Of a stretch of 64,000 nt of DNA, positions 8,714 through 16,624 are shown piece after piece. How positions within the stretch are numbered: the first letter of the stretch is position 1; every line of letters begins with the position of its first letter. The position numbers and the translations under genes were made by a program. Source of the DNA: JADJNY01 sp046349615 (GTDB lineage: Bacteria; Planctomycetota; UBA1135; GCA-002686595); NCBI GenBank assembly GCA_046349615.1, contig JAXMBZ010000003.1:482887-546886 (forward strand), in the 5' to 3' direction. A model generated the notes under the pieces. That model worked only from the letters and a program-made list of their open reading frames with translations. It was not told the DNA's origin and did not search any database.

Positions 8714-8834
8714 GGGATCACCGAGCTCGGAACGACTGCCGTGCGGTTCCGGAGCGCTCGGCGTTCTATCATCCCCGCCTCGCGGCGCGACACTCCCCCG
8801 TCGGGAACGCGCGCTCGCTGAATCGGAGCCGACC

Positions 8835-9968
8835 CTGTCCAAGCTGGAGACCTTCTTCGTCACGTGCGCCCCCGGCCTCGAGCCCGTCCTCCACGACGAG
8901 GTGCGCGCCCTGCGCGTCGCCCGCGTCGAGCGCCAGGTGGGCGGCGTGCGCTTCGAGGGCACGCTCGCCGACGCGCGGCGCGCGAACCTCGAGTTGCGCA
9001 CCGCCGTGCGCGTGCTCTGGCGCCTCGCGCGCTTCACGGCGGTCGACACGGACGCGCTCTACGAGGGCGCGAGCTCCGTCGACTGGTCGCGCTTCCTCGG
9101 CCCCGACGGGAGCCTGCGCGTCGACGCACAATCGAGCGAGTCGGCGCTCGAGCACACGCTCTTCGTCGAGCAGCGCGTGAAGGACGCCGTCGTCGACCAA
9201 CTCCGCGCGAAGCACGGACGTCGACCCGCCGTCGACAAGGAGCGGCCCGACCTCCCGGTGCACGTGCACCTCTTCCGTGATCGGTGCACGCTCTCGGTCG
9301 ACACGTCGGGCGACTCGCTCCACCTGCGCGGCTGGAGGACGTTCCAGGGCCGCGCGCCGCTCGCCGAGACGCTCGCGGCCGGCCTCGTACTCGCGTCCGG
9401 CTGGGATCGACGCGCGCCGCTGATCGATCCGTTCTGCGGCTCGGGGACCATCCTGATCGAGGCCGCGCTGATCGCGAGCGGCCTCGCGCCGGGGCTCTTT
9501 CGCGAGCGCTTTGCGTTCGAACGCTGGCCCGGCCACGACGCGAAGCGCTGGACGGCCGAGCGCGAGGCTGCGCGCGCGCGCGTGAAGAAGCCTGCGAAGC
9601 TCACGCTCCTCGGCTACGACGCGGACCGCGGCGCGATCGCCGGCGCAAGGGCGAACGCGGAGTCCGCGGGCGTCGCGGACCTCCTCCAGTTCGAGCCTGC
9701 GCGCGCCGAGCAGTTCGCGCCCAAGCGCGGCTGGAACGCGTGGATCGTCACGAACCCGCCCTACGGCGAGCGCATCGGCGGCGAGGGCGACTTGGTCGAG
9801 CTTCACGCGCGCCTCGGCGCGCTCCTCCGCGACGCGTGCCGTGGATATCGTGTGAGCCTGCTCTCCGGGAACGCGCGGCTCGTGCGCGCGCTCGGCATCG
9901 AACCGTCCGCTTCGTTCGAGTTGAAGAACGGCGGGCTCGACTGCACGGTGTCCTCCTTCGTCCTCTGA
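8835..9968 (+). CDS. THUMP-domain 23S rRNA guanine-N2 methyltransferase (RlmL-like)
   Basis: The protein has about 377 residues. An N-terminal THUMP/ferredoxin-like RNA-binding part (about 1-165) is followed by a methyltransferase domain with DPFCGSGTILIEAAL (198-212) and NPPYGERIGG (307-316). That pairing is typical of RlmL, which makes m2G2445 in 23S rRNA. The E. coli protein is fused to RlmK, but this one is the stand-alone RlmL part. The start is uncertain: homology begins at SKLETFF, where only CTG (8835) is available. An in-frame ATG at 8711 would overlap the divergent gene and add a tail unlike the family. Confidence 0.88.
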   Translation: MSKLETFFVTCAPGLEPVLHDEVRALRVARVERQVGGVRFEGTLADARRANLELRTAVRVLWRLARFTAVDTDALYEGASSVDWSRFLGPDGSLRVDAQSSESALEHTLFVEQRVKDAVVDQLRAKHGRRPAVDKERPDLPVHVHLFRDRCTLSVDTSGDSLHLRGWRTFQGRAPLAETLAAGLVLASGWDRRAPLIDPFCGSGTILIEAALIASGLAPGLFRERFAFERWPGHDAKRWTAEREAARARVKKPAKLTLLGYDADRGAIAGARANAESAGVADLLQFEPARAEQFAPKRGWNAWIVTNPPYGERIGGEGDLVELHARLGALLRDACRGYRVSLLSGNARLVRALGIEPSASFELKNGGLDCTVSSFVL

Positions 9969-9988
9969 ATCCCTGCCTGCGAACCACC

Positions 9989-10759
9989 ATGCGCGTCTTC
10001 CTCCTCCTCGCCGTCGTCGCCGGCGCCGCCGCCTGCAAGTCCACGCCGCCCGCCGTCTCCCCCGCCGCCGCAGCGCGTGCGCAGGCCGACGCGGATCCGC
10101 ACGCCCGAGCGCTCGCGGAGTCCGTGATCGCGAACCTCGGCGGTTGGAACGGCTGGGAGCGCACACGCACGATCGAGTGGAGCTTCTTCGGCGGCCGTCG
10201 GCACGTCTGGGACAAGCAGACGAACGACTGGCGCCTCGACGACGCGGGCAACGTCGTCCTCATGAACCTCGGCACGCGCGTCGGCCGGGTCTTCGAGAGC
10301 GGCACCGAGGTTTTCGATCCCGTGCGCAAGAAGGAGCTCCTCGACAAGGCCTGGGCGACGTGGACCAACGACTCGTACTGGATGTTCATGCCGTGGAAGC
10401 TGCTCGATCCGGGCGTGAAGCTGCGTCACGCCGGATCGACGACGCTCGCGGGCGGCGAGCCGGCGCAGGTGCTCGAGCTCACCTTCGAAGGCGTCGGGCT
10501 CACGCCGAAGAACCGGTACCTCGTGTACGTCGGCGACGAGAGCGGGCGCGTCGAGCAATGGACGTTCTACCCCGACGCGACCAAGGACGAGCCGCGCTTC
10601 ACGCTGCCCTGGCGCGGATGGAAGCGCTTCGGGAGCATCCAGCTCTGCACGGACCACGGCGATCTCCCGGGCCGCGAAGGCAAGGACTGGAAGATCGCGG
10701 TGCACGGCGAGCTCCCGCGCTCGGTGTTCGAGGACCCGAAGGCACCGACGCTGCGTTGA
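9989..10759 (+). CDS. lipoprotein of unknown function (DUF6503-like)
   Basis: The protein has 256 residues starting at ATG 9989, 20 bases after the methyltransferase gene. The signal peptide is hydrophobic, with a lipobox-like AAAC giving Cys16 as the lipidation site. The mature part is rich in aromatic residues and beta structure, with motifs such as WNGWERTRTIEW, YWMFMPWKLLDPG and VEQWTFYPD. This resembles periplasmic LolA-like beta folds annotated as DUF6503 in Bacteroidota and Planctomycetota. The family identity is from memory of the pattern and is moderate. No partner genes suggest a pathway. Confidence 0.75.
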   Translation: MRVFLLLAVVAGAAACKSTPPAVSPAAAARAQADADPHARALAESVIANLGGWNGWERTRTIEWSFFGGRRHVWDKQTNDWRLDDAGNVVLMNLGTRVGRVFESGTEVFDPVRKKELLDKAWATWTNDSYWMFMPWKLLDPGVKLRHAGSTTLAGGEPAQVLELTFEGVGLTPKNRYLVYVGDESGRVEQWTFYPDATKDEPRFTLPWRGWKRFGSIQLCTDHGDLPGREGKDWKIAVHGELPRSVFEDPKAPTLR

Positions 10760-10825
10760 CGCGCAGGCGCGCGGACGTCGCGCGTGCGGCACACGCAACG
10801 CCGGCGCGCGAGCTCGATGCGGCGG

Positions 10826-10990
10826 TCAGCGCCCCGCGTTCCAACGCTCGCGCTCCGCGTTCGTCACCCACGCGACCTCGCGCATCACCGCGTCGAGCGC
10901 GGCGCAGTCGTCCTCGGTGAAGACGACGCGGCGCACTTCGCGCGTTCCGTCCGGGAGTTCTGCGGCCTGCACGAGGCCGCGGGTGCTGCT
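10826..10990 (-). other. in-frame continuation of the exported-protein gene beyond a TGA codon
   Basis: After the TGA at 10993-10991, the same frame stays open for 54 codons to a second TGA at 10828-10826. The extension has strongly G/C third positions and a protein-like mix of residues (TREVRRVVFTEDD, MREVAWVTNAERERW), as in the gene upstream. Seventeen bases after the first TGA lies the CGTGC loop of a perfect 7-bp hairpin, GCGGCCT/AGGCCGC (10962-10980). Explanations are selenocysteine insertion, a recent nonsense mutation, a sequencing error, or chance coding-like GC-rich sequence. Confidence 0.45.
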
Positions 10991-11749
10991 TCACGAGAAG
11001 AGCGCGCTCTCGGGCACGACCTCGTACTCGCGGCGCTCGACGTGCGCGGCGTAGAAGCGCGCGCTGAGCGCGCGGTGCGCGACGAGGAGGCGCGCCGCGG
11101 CGACGTGGAGGTCCTCGGAGGATTCGAGCGCGTGCCGACGCTCGAAATCGGACGCCGCATCGACGAGCGCGGGCGGCGCGGTCTCGACCGCGTCGACGGG
11201 AAGGGCCGTGATCCGACGCTCGACCTCCGCGAGCTCGCGCCGGACGACGTCCGCGTCCGACGGAAGGAGCCACGCGACCGGGCTCGCGTTCGGATCGAGC
11301 TCGAACGCCTCGACGAGACGAACGAGACGAAACCGCGCGCGAGCGAGCGCCTCGAATCCGAGCGGCGCGTACCACGCGGCGAGGCGCACGTCGTCGGCGC
11401 TCGCGTCGAGCAGGAGGCCGGTGAGCTCGGGCAAGCGCGCGTGCATGCGCGCGGCGGGAAGTTCGAGGACCGAAGAAGCCTCGAGCGCGGGCTCGAGGAA
11501 CGTCGACGCCGGTGCGCGCGCGGAGAGCGGCTCACGCGAGCCGAGCGGTTCGCGCTCGGTGCCCTCGAGCGTCGCGACGGATGCGAGCGGCGGTCGAGCG
11601 TCCGCCGCGGCTCGGGGGAGGGGGCGCCCGTCGTCGGCGCGCCCGCCCTCGCCGCGGAGAGCGAAGTTCGCGCCGAGCGCGAGGAGCGCGGCGAGGAGCG
11701 CCGGGCCCACGAGGCGCGAGGCGTTCGTCGTGCATCGGGAGTGGAGCAT
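10991..11749 (-). CDS. hypothetical exported protein, possibly truncated by an in-frame TGA
   Basis: The frame gives 252 residues up to the first TGA. Residues 13-30 (VGPALLAALLALGANFAL) form a signal peptide or membrane anchor. A 60-residue Ala/Pro/Arg-rich linker follows, then a mostly helical domain from about residue 95 onwards (ELTGLLLDASADDVRLAAWY, DFERRHALESSEDLHVAAAR). I do not recognise the family. Reading through the TGA would give about 307 residues; see the continuation entry. It is convergent with the lipoprotein gene. Confidence 0.6.
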   Translation of the reverse strand: MLHSRCTTNASRLVGPALLAALLALGANFALRGEGGRADDGRPLPRAAADARPPLASVATLEGTEREPLGSREPLSARAPASTFLEPALEASSVLELPAARMHARLPELTGLLLDASADDVRLAAWYAPLGFEALARARFRLVRLVEAFELDPNASPVAWLLPSDADVVRRELAEVERRITALPVDAVETAPPALVDAASDFERRHALESSEDLHVAAARLLVAHRALSARFYAAHVERREYEVVPESALFS

Positions 11750-11821
11750 GGGCGTCGATGTCGAGCGCTCGGCCGTTCCTTGCAGGATTCCAGGCGGAAT
11801 CCCGGGCGCGCGACGCGCTCG

Positions 11822-12043
11822 TCACTCGAGCTCGGCCCAGACGCGCACGGAGCCGTCCTCGTCCACCTCGACCCGGATGCGGTGCGGACGACAGCACACG
11901 GGGCAGTCCTCGACGTAGCTCTGCTCCGCCCCAGCGCTCGCGTCGATCGGCACGACGATCTCCTCGCCGCACGCACCGCACGTGTAGCGGCCCTCGTCCG
12001 CGAGCTCGCGCTCGCGCCGCGCGCTCCGCCGCCGCTTCGGCAT
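11822..12043 (-). CDS. CPXCG-motif cysteine-rich protein
   Basis: The protein has 73 residues. After a basic tail it carries YTCGACGEEI (Cys22, Cys25) and DCPVCCRPH (Cys47, Cys50, Cys51), then a beta-rich end (IRVEVDEDGSVRVWAELE). This is the standard pattern of the small CPXCG (Cys_rich_CPXG) zinc-ribbon family, of unknown cellular role. The start is 3 bases after the stop of the SlyD-like gene region on the same strand, so both are probably cotranscribed. Confidence 0.85.
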   Translation of the reverse strand: MPKRRRSARRERELADEGRYTCGACGEEIVVPIDASAGAEQSYVEDCPVCCRPHRIRVEVDEDGSVRVWAELE

Positions 12044-12046
12044 CGC

Positions 12047-12550
12047 TCAGTGGTGATGACCGCCCGGCCCGTGCGGATGGCCGTGCGACATCTCCTCGAG
12101 CGACGCATCGCGGATGGCCTCGACGCTGACGTCGAAGCAGAGCACCTTGCCCGCGAGCGGATGGTTCTGGTCGATCGTGATCACCTCGCCCTCGACCGAC
12201 GAGATCCAGATCGTGACGCCGCGGCCGGTCTCGTCCTCCGCGGAGAACTGCATCCCGGGCTCGAGCTCGATGTCGTCGGGAAACGCATCGCGCGGCACGC
12301 GCTGCACGCCCTTCGGGTTGTACGGCCCGTAGCCTTCTTCCGGCGGAACGCGCAGCTCGAGACGCTCGCCCACGGACTTGCCGACGAGCGCGTGTTCGAG
12401 ACCGGGCACGATGTTCCGCGCGCCGTGCAGGTAGTCGAGCGGCGGCTGTCCGCGCGAGCTGTCGATCGTCACGCCGGACTCGTCGGTGAGGGTGTAGTGG
12501 ATCGTGACGACCTTGCCGTCGGCGATGCGCTGCGGGGCGGGATTTGCCAT
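12047..12550 (-). CDS. slyD: FKBP-type peptidyl-prolyl cis-trans isomerase, SlyD-like
   Basis: The protein has 167 residues from ATG 12550, with GGAG seven bases upstream. The FKBP fold starts at VVTIHYTLTDESG and contains PLDYLHGARNIVPGLE, the hallmark of SlyD-type enzymes. An inserted-in-flap domain follows (PPEEGYGPYNPKGVQRVPRD). The tail GHPHGPGGHHH is histidine-rich, as in SlyD proteins that bind nickel or zinc. The enzyme catalyses proline isomerisation and chaperones folding in the cytoplasm. The neighbouring ZIP/permease fusion is also histidine-rich, which suggests shared metal handling, though this is only context. Confidence 0.93.
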   Translation of the reverse strand: MANPAPQRIADGKVVTIHYTLTDESGVTIDSSRGQPPLDYLHGARNIVPGLEHALVGKSVGERLELRVPPEEGYGPYNPKGVQRVPRDAFPDDIELEPGMQFSAEDETGRGVTIWISSVEGEVITIDQNHPLAGKVLCFDVSVEAIRDASLEEMSHGHPHGPGGHHH

Positions 12551-12633
12551 GGGATTCTCCGGCCGGAGAGCATAGGGACGCGGCGGCGCGCGGCGAGCCC
12601 GAAGTCGGATTCCCGGACGCGCGCGGCCGCGCG

Positions 12634-14805
12634 TCACCGCGGCTCGGGCTCGGGCAGCGTGCGCAGCTTCGCGAGGAGGTCGCGCGCGCCGTGCGTCCGG
12701 ACGAGCGAGACGAGCATCAACAGGGCGAGCACCACCGCGGCGACGACGCCGACCCCGACACCGTGCTCGTGTGCCGCCCCGACCTGGGCGCGCGGCGCGA
12801 GCTCGAGCGCGGAGTACACGGCGTCGACGGCGCAGCCGAGCAGCAGCGTGACGACCGCGAGCGCGACGACGTGCACGGCGACGACGCGGCCGCCCAAGTG
12901 CTTGCGGAGCGCGAAGAGCGAACCGAGGTTCGTCGCGGGGCTCGCGAGGAGGAACACGAACGCGGCGCCGGGGCTCATACCCTTCAGGATCAGCGTCGCT
13001 GCGATCGGCGTCGACGCGGCAGCGCACACGTACATCGGGATGCCGATCAGGAGCATCAAGAGCATCCCGGAGAGACCCTGCGCCGCGGAGTGCGCGAAGA
13101 GATCCGCGGGAACGAGCACCGCGATCAGGCCGCTGATCAGCGTGCCGAGCAGGAGCGAGATCGAGAGGTCGTCGAGCATCTCGACGAACGCATGGTGCAG
13201 GACGCGTCCGAGGAGCGAACGCGGCGGAGCGACGGCGGCGCGCGGAGCGGGCGCGGTCGACGTGGGTTCGGCTCCGAGCGCGTGCGAGTGGCCGTGCTCA
13301 CGCGCGGTGTCGTGCCCGTGAGCGTGGACGGGCCCGTGCGAGTGCGCATGCACGTGGCCATGTGCGTGCGAATGCCCGTGCACGTGGACGGACTCCGCCC
13401 CATGCGCATGCACGGGCGTGTGACCCCGCGCGAGTTCGTGCGCGGCCCCGTGCACCTCGGCCGCGCAGCACGCCGGGCCTTCGGCGCGCGTGAGCGCGGC
13501 CCCCGTCGCACCCGCAGCTCGCGCGATGCGAACGACGGGCGACGGCGTCTCCGCTCGCACGGTCGGAGCGCAGCACGCGTCCTCCGCGGGCCCCGTTTCC
13601 GTCGGAACGGTCGCGACGTCGTTTCCGCTCTTCACGAAGAGGTTGACGACCGCACCCGTGAACACCGCCGACAACACAGCGCCGATCGGACGCGCGATCG
13701 TCATCACGGGATCGAGCAGCGCCCACGTCACCGTGACCGAGTCGATCCCCGTCTCCGGCGTCGCGATCAGGAACGAAGACGTCGCGCCCTTGCTCGCGCC
13801 CGCGCGTCGCAGCTCGACCGCGACGGGCACGACGGCGCAGGAGCAGAGCGGCAGAGGGGCGCCGACGAGCGCCGCGGCGCCGACCGACTTCAGGTCGTCG
13901 CCCTTCAAGTACTTCGTGAAGCGCTGCGTGCGCAGCACCTGTGAAAGCACGCCCGCGACGAGGAACCCGAGCAAGAGGAACGGCGCGAAGTCGACGAAGA
14001 TCGCGACGCTCGCGTCGAGCACGCGGTGAGCGAATCCGAAGACGTCGGCCAGCCCCTCGAGCGACAACGCGGAGATCCCGACACCGACGACGACCGCGAA
14101 GAGCTTCACGCCCGGCCGCTCGCGACCATGGAAGACCTCGGGCAGGAGGTCGCACACCGCGACGTAGAGGAACGTCCCGCAGGCGAGGCCGAGCAGCACG
14201 GAGTCGATCCCGTGACCGAAGCCGAGGAGCCCGCTCCCGAAGAGCAGCCCCGCCGGCTCGATCGCCGCAAAGAAGAGGAGCAGCGCGATCGTGCGCGGCC
14301 GCCCCAGGTTCGCGAGGCGCATCACGGTCGCGAGCGAGAACGTCTCCGTCGCCTTGTGGATGAGGATCGAGACGAGGAACTGCGTCCGCGCCGTCGGGTC
14401 GGCGAGGATCGCGGTCAGCGCGACGCCCGCCGTGACCGCGTGCAGCGAGAGCCCGACGAACGTAGCCACCCAGAGGCCCGTGTGCGGATCCGCGCTCGCG
14501 CTCCGAGTCCACGACGGGAGCCAGACCCGCTCGATCGCGAACAGGATGAGGAGGCCGAGCAGCGCCGCGACCCAGGGCAGGAGACCGGGCTCCCCGGCCT
14601 CGGCCGCATGGGCGTGACCGTCGCCCTCGACCCCTGCGAGGTGCGGCAGGAGGTGGAGGAAGATCGTCCCGAGGAAGATCCCCGCGGCGAGCGCGACGAA
14701 CACGTGGAGACCGCGGTCCGACCAGCGCCTGTAGAGCGGCAGGAGCGCGCCGATCAGGCTCGCGACGAAGAGCAGGGCGGCGATCTCGAGGGCGGTCAGG
14801 TCCAC
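12634..14805 (-). CDS. fusion of ZIP metal transporter and SO_0444-type metal efflux permease
   Basis: The protein has 723 residues. Residues 1-255 are a ZIP transporter: HLLPH at 51-55, a His-containing loop, and HKATE at 150-154, which corresponds to the metal-site helix motif. From about 263 to the end it is an ArsP_1/SO_0444 Cu/Zn efflux-type permease with PLPLCSCAVVPVAVELRR (317-334) and FLIATPETGIDS. Between the permease halves is a soluble loop (395-530) with CC pairs at 411-412 and 446-447 and a dense His-Gly/Ala run at 452-508. Both families are usually separate genes. The fusion joins an uptake-type and an efflux-type module; direction and metal are unknown. Confidence 0.88.
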   Translation of the reverse strand: MDLTALEIAALLFVASLIGALLPLYRRWSDRGLHVFVALAAGIFLGTIFLHLLPHLAGVEGDGHAHAAEAGEPGLLPWVAALLGLLILFAIERVWLPSWTRSASADPHTGLWVATFVGLSLHAVTAGVALTAILADPTARTQFLVSILIHKATETFSLATVMRLANLGRPRTIALLLFFAAIEPAGLLFGSGLLGFGHGIDSVLLGLACGTFLYVAVCDLLPEVFHGRERPGVKLFAVVVGVGISALSLEGLADVFGFAHRVLDASVAIFVDFAPFLLLGFLVAGVLSQVLRTQRFTKYLKGDDLKSVGAAALVGAPLPLCSCAVVPVAVELRRAGASKGATSSFLIATPETGIDSVTVTWALLDPVMTIARPIGAVLSAVFTGAVVNLFVKSGNDVATVPTETGPAEDACCAPTVRAETPSPVVRIARAAGATGAALTRAEGPACCAAEVHGAAHELARGHTPVHAHGAESVHVHGHSHAHGHVHAHSHGPVHAHGHDTAREHGHSHALGAEPTSTAPAPRAAVAPPRSLLGRVLHHAFVEMLDDLSISLLLGTLISGLIAVLVPADLFAHSAAQGLSGMLLMLLIGIPMYVCAAASTPIAATLILKGMSPGAAFVFLLASPATNLGSLFALRKHLGGRVVAVHVVALAVVTLLLGCAVDAVYSALELAPRAQVGAAHEHGVGVGVVAAVVLALLMLVSLVRTHGARDLLAKLRTLPEPEPR

Positions 14806-15151
14806 AGGCAGGCCGCATCCTCGGCGGGAAAGCGGCGCACCGTTCTAGCGTGTGACCGGGTTCCCGTCTGCCTCGGCCCGCCTCCGCCCCCATTCGGCCG
14901 GCGGGAGTTGCCCGCCCGCCGTCTTCGCCAACGCTTCCAGGCCGGGCTCCGTAGCGATGGCCCGCGCGGCGGATCGCAGCGATCCGCGGCCCCTCGAGCG
15001 CGAGGCCGCCCTTGCGGGCCTCCCGGATCGCGGGTACCACCTACCCCCTTTTTCACCGCGGGTGTCGGACGTGAGTCCGCGCCCGCGATGCTTCTGTGTC
15101 ATCCCGGAGGCTCGTCTCCCCCCGTCACGCGGCCCCGCCGCGGACCTCCCC
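14806..15151. other. divergent intergenic region with hairpins before the Gld-like operon
   Basis: This 346-base gap has no convincing coding frame. It contains an inverted repeat GCGGATC-GCAGC-GATCCGC at 14969-14987 and a second stem GAGGCC/GGCCTC at 15002-15022, both transcribable as leader structure of the ABC operon. No T-run follows either, and no clear promoter was found. Confidence 0.4.
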
Positions 15152-15874
15152 ATGATGCTCCAGATCCAAAACCTGACCAAGGACTTCGGCTCGCTCCGCG
15201 CGGTCGACGGCGTCTCGTTCTCCGTCGACAAGGGTGAAGTGCTCGGCTTCCTCGGCCCGAACGGCGCCGGCAAGTCGACGACGATGAAGATGGCGACGGG
15301 GTTCCTGTCGCCGACGTCGGGCACCGCCTCCATCTGCGGCCACGACATCCAGACGGATCCGCTCGCGGCGAAGCGCGCCGTCGGGTACCTGCCCGAGGGC
15401 GCGCCGGCCTATCCGGACATGACGCCGCTCGGCTTCCTCCACTTCATCGCCGACATCCGCGGGATCCCGAGCAGCGAGCGCGCCTCGCGCATCGCCGAGG
15501 TCGTCAACAAGGTGCACATCGAGCACGTGCTCCACCAGCGCATCGAGACCCTGTCCAAGGGCTTCAAGCGCCGCGTCGGGCTCGCGCAGGCGATCCTCCA
15601 CGATCCCGCCGTGCTCGTGATGGACGAGCCGACCGACGGTCTCGACCCCAACCAGAAGCACGAGGTCCGTCAGCTCATCCGCTCGATGGCGAAGGACAAG
15701 GCGATCGTGCTCTCGACCCACATCCTCGAAGAGGTCGAGGCCGTGTGCACGCGCGCGATCATCATCGCGCGCGGCCGCGTGCTCTTCGACGGGACGCCCG
15801 AGCAGCTCACCGCGCAGGGCCCCATCGACGAGGTCTTCCGCCGGATCACGACGGGCGACCGCACCGCGGCCTGA
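15152..15874 (+). CDS. ABC transporter ATP-binding protein (GldA-like)
   Basis: The protein has 240 residues from ATG 15152 (a second ATG follows directly). Walker A is GPNGAGKST (about 34-42), the signature is LSKGFKRRVGLAQA, and Walker B is VLVMDEPTDGLDP, with the switch histidine in LSTHILEEVE. This is the ABC-2 exporter ATPase class closest to GldA/NosF. It is the first gene of a four-gene operon with a GldF-like permease, a GldG-like protein and a DUF4340 protein. In Bacteroidota GldAFG are linked to gliding. Here the substrate is unknown, and cell-envelope export is the likely role. Confidence 0.93.
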   Translation: MMLQIQNLTKDFGSLRAVDGVSFSVDKGEVLGFLGPNGAGKSTTMKMATGFLSPTSGTASICGHDIQTDPLAAKRAVGYLPEGAPAYPDMTPLGFLHFIADIRGIPSSERASRIAEVVNKVHIEHVLHQRIETLSKGFKRRVGLAQAILHDPAVLVMDEPTDGLDPNQKHEVRQLIRSMAKDKAIVLSTHILEEVEAVCTRAIIIARGRVLFDGTPEQLTAQGPIDEVFRRITTGDRTAA

Positions 15875-15885
15875 GGAGCACTCCC

Positions 15886-16614
15886 ATGCGCAACATCGTC
15901 TCGATCGCGAAGCGCGAGTTCGGCGGGTACTTCTCCACGCCGGTCGCGTACGTCTTCATCATCGTCTACCTGCTCCTCGTGAACGGGCTGACGTTCCTGA
16001 TCACGAAGTTCTACGACCGCGAGCAGGCCGACCTCCTCGCGTTCTTCACGTGGCACCCGTGGGTGTACCTGTTCCTCGTGCCCGCGATCACGATGCGGCT
16101 TTGGGCCGAAGAACGTCGCCAAGGCACGATCGAGCTGCTCTTCACGCTGCCGATCACGCTCGCGGAGTCCGTCCTCGGCAAGTTCCTCGCGGCGTGGGCG
16201 TTCGCGGGCATCGCGCTCGCGCTCACGTTCCCGATCTGGATCACGGTCAACGTGCTCGGCAAGCCCGACAACGGAGTGATCCTCGCGAGCTACGTCGGGA
16301 GCTTCCTGATGGCCGGCGCGTACCTCGCGATCGGCGCGTTCGTCTCCGCCTGCACGAAGAACCAGGTCATCGCGTTCGTCGTGAGCGCCGTGCTCTGCCT
16401 CGTGTTCGTCCTGATCGGACTGCCGGGGATGGCGAGCGTGTCGTTCCTCCCGCCGGTCGTGGTCGAGACGATCCGTTCGTTCAGCTTCCTCTCGCACTTC
16501 GAGTCGATCCAGACGGGGGTGATCGACCTGCGCGACATCACGTACTTCCTGAGCCTGATCGCGATGTGCCTCGTCGTGAACGCGATCGTCCTCGACATGA
16601 AGAAGGCGAGCTGA
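15886..16614 (+). CDS. ABC-2 type permease (GldF-like)
   Basis: The protein has 242 residues from ATG 15886, with GAGGAG a few bases upstream. Six membrane segments are visible, starting at YVFIIVYLLLVNGL. The cytoplasmic motif MRLWAEERRQGTIELLFTLP is typical of GldF/NosY-type permeases of ABC-2 exporters. The gene is 11 bases after the ATPase gene and 10 bases before the GldG-like gene, which fits one complex. The substrate is not apparent. Confidence 0.93.
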   Translation: MRNIVSIAKREFGGYFSTPVAYVFIIVYLLLVNGLTFLITKFYDREQADLLAFFTWHPWVYLFLVPAITMRLWAEERRQGTIELLFTLPITLAESVLGKFLAAWAFAGIALALTFPIWITVNVLGKPDNGVILASYVGSFLMAGAYLAIGAFVSACTKNQVIAFVVSAVLCLVFVLIGLPGMASVSFLPPVVVETIRSFSFLSHFESIQTGVIDLRDITYFLSLIAMCLVVNAIVLDMKKAS

Positions 16615-16624
16615 GGTCCACGCC

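Noticed and set aside
8610..8834. Upstream ATG starts for the RlmL-like gene
   Set aside because: They overlap the divergent hydrolase gene and add sequence unlike the family; homology begins at the codon after CTG 8835.
10826..10990. A separate small gene after the TGA
   Set aside because: No good start codon or ribosome site lies near the beginning, and the frame is continuous with the gene upstream; kept as a continuation instead.
13300..13480. A short-repeat array or CRISPR in the CAC/GTG-rich stretch
   Set aside because: It is the His-Gly/Ala-coding loop of the fused transporter, with no regular repeat-spacer unit.
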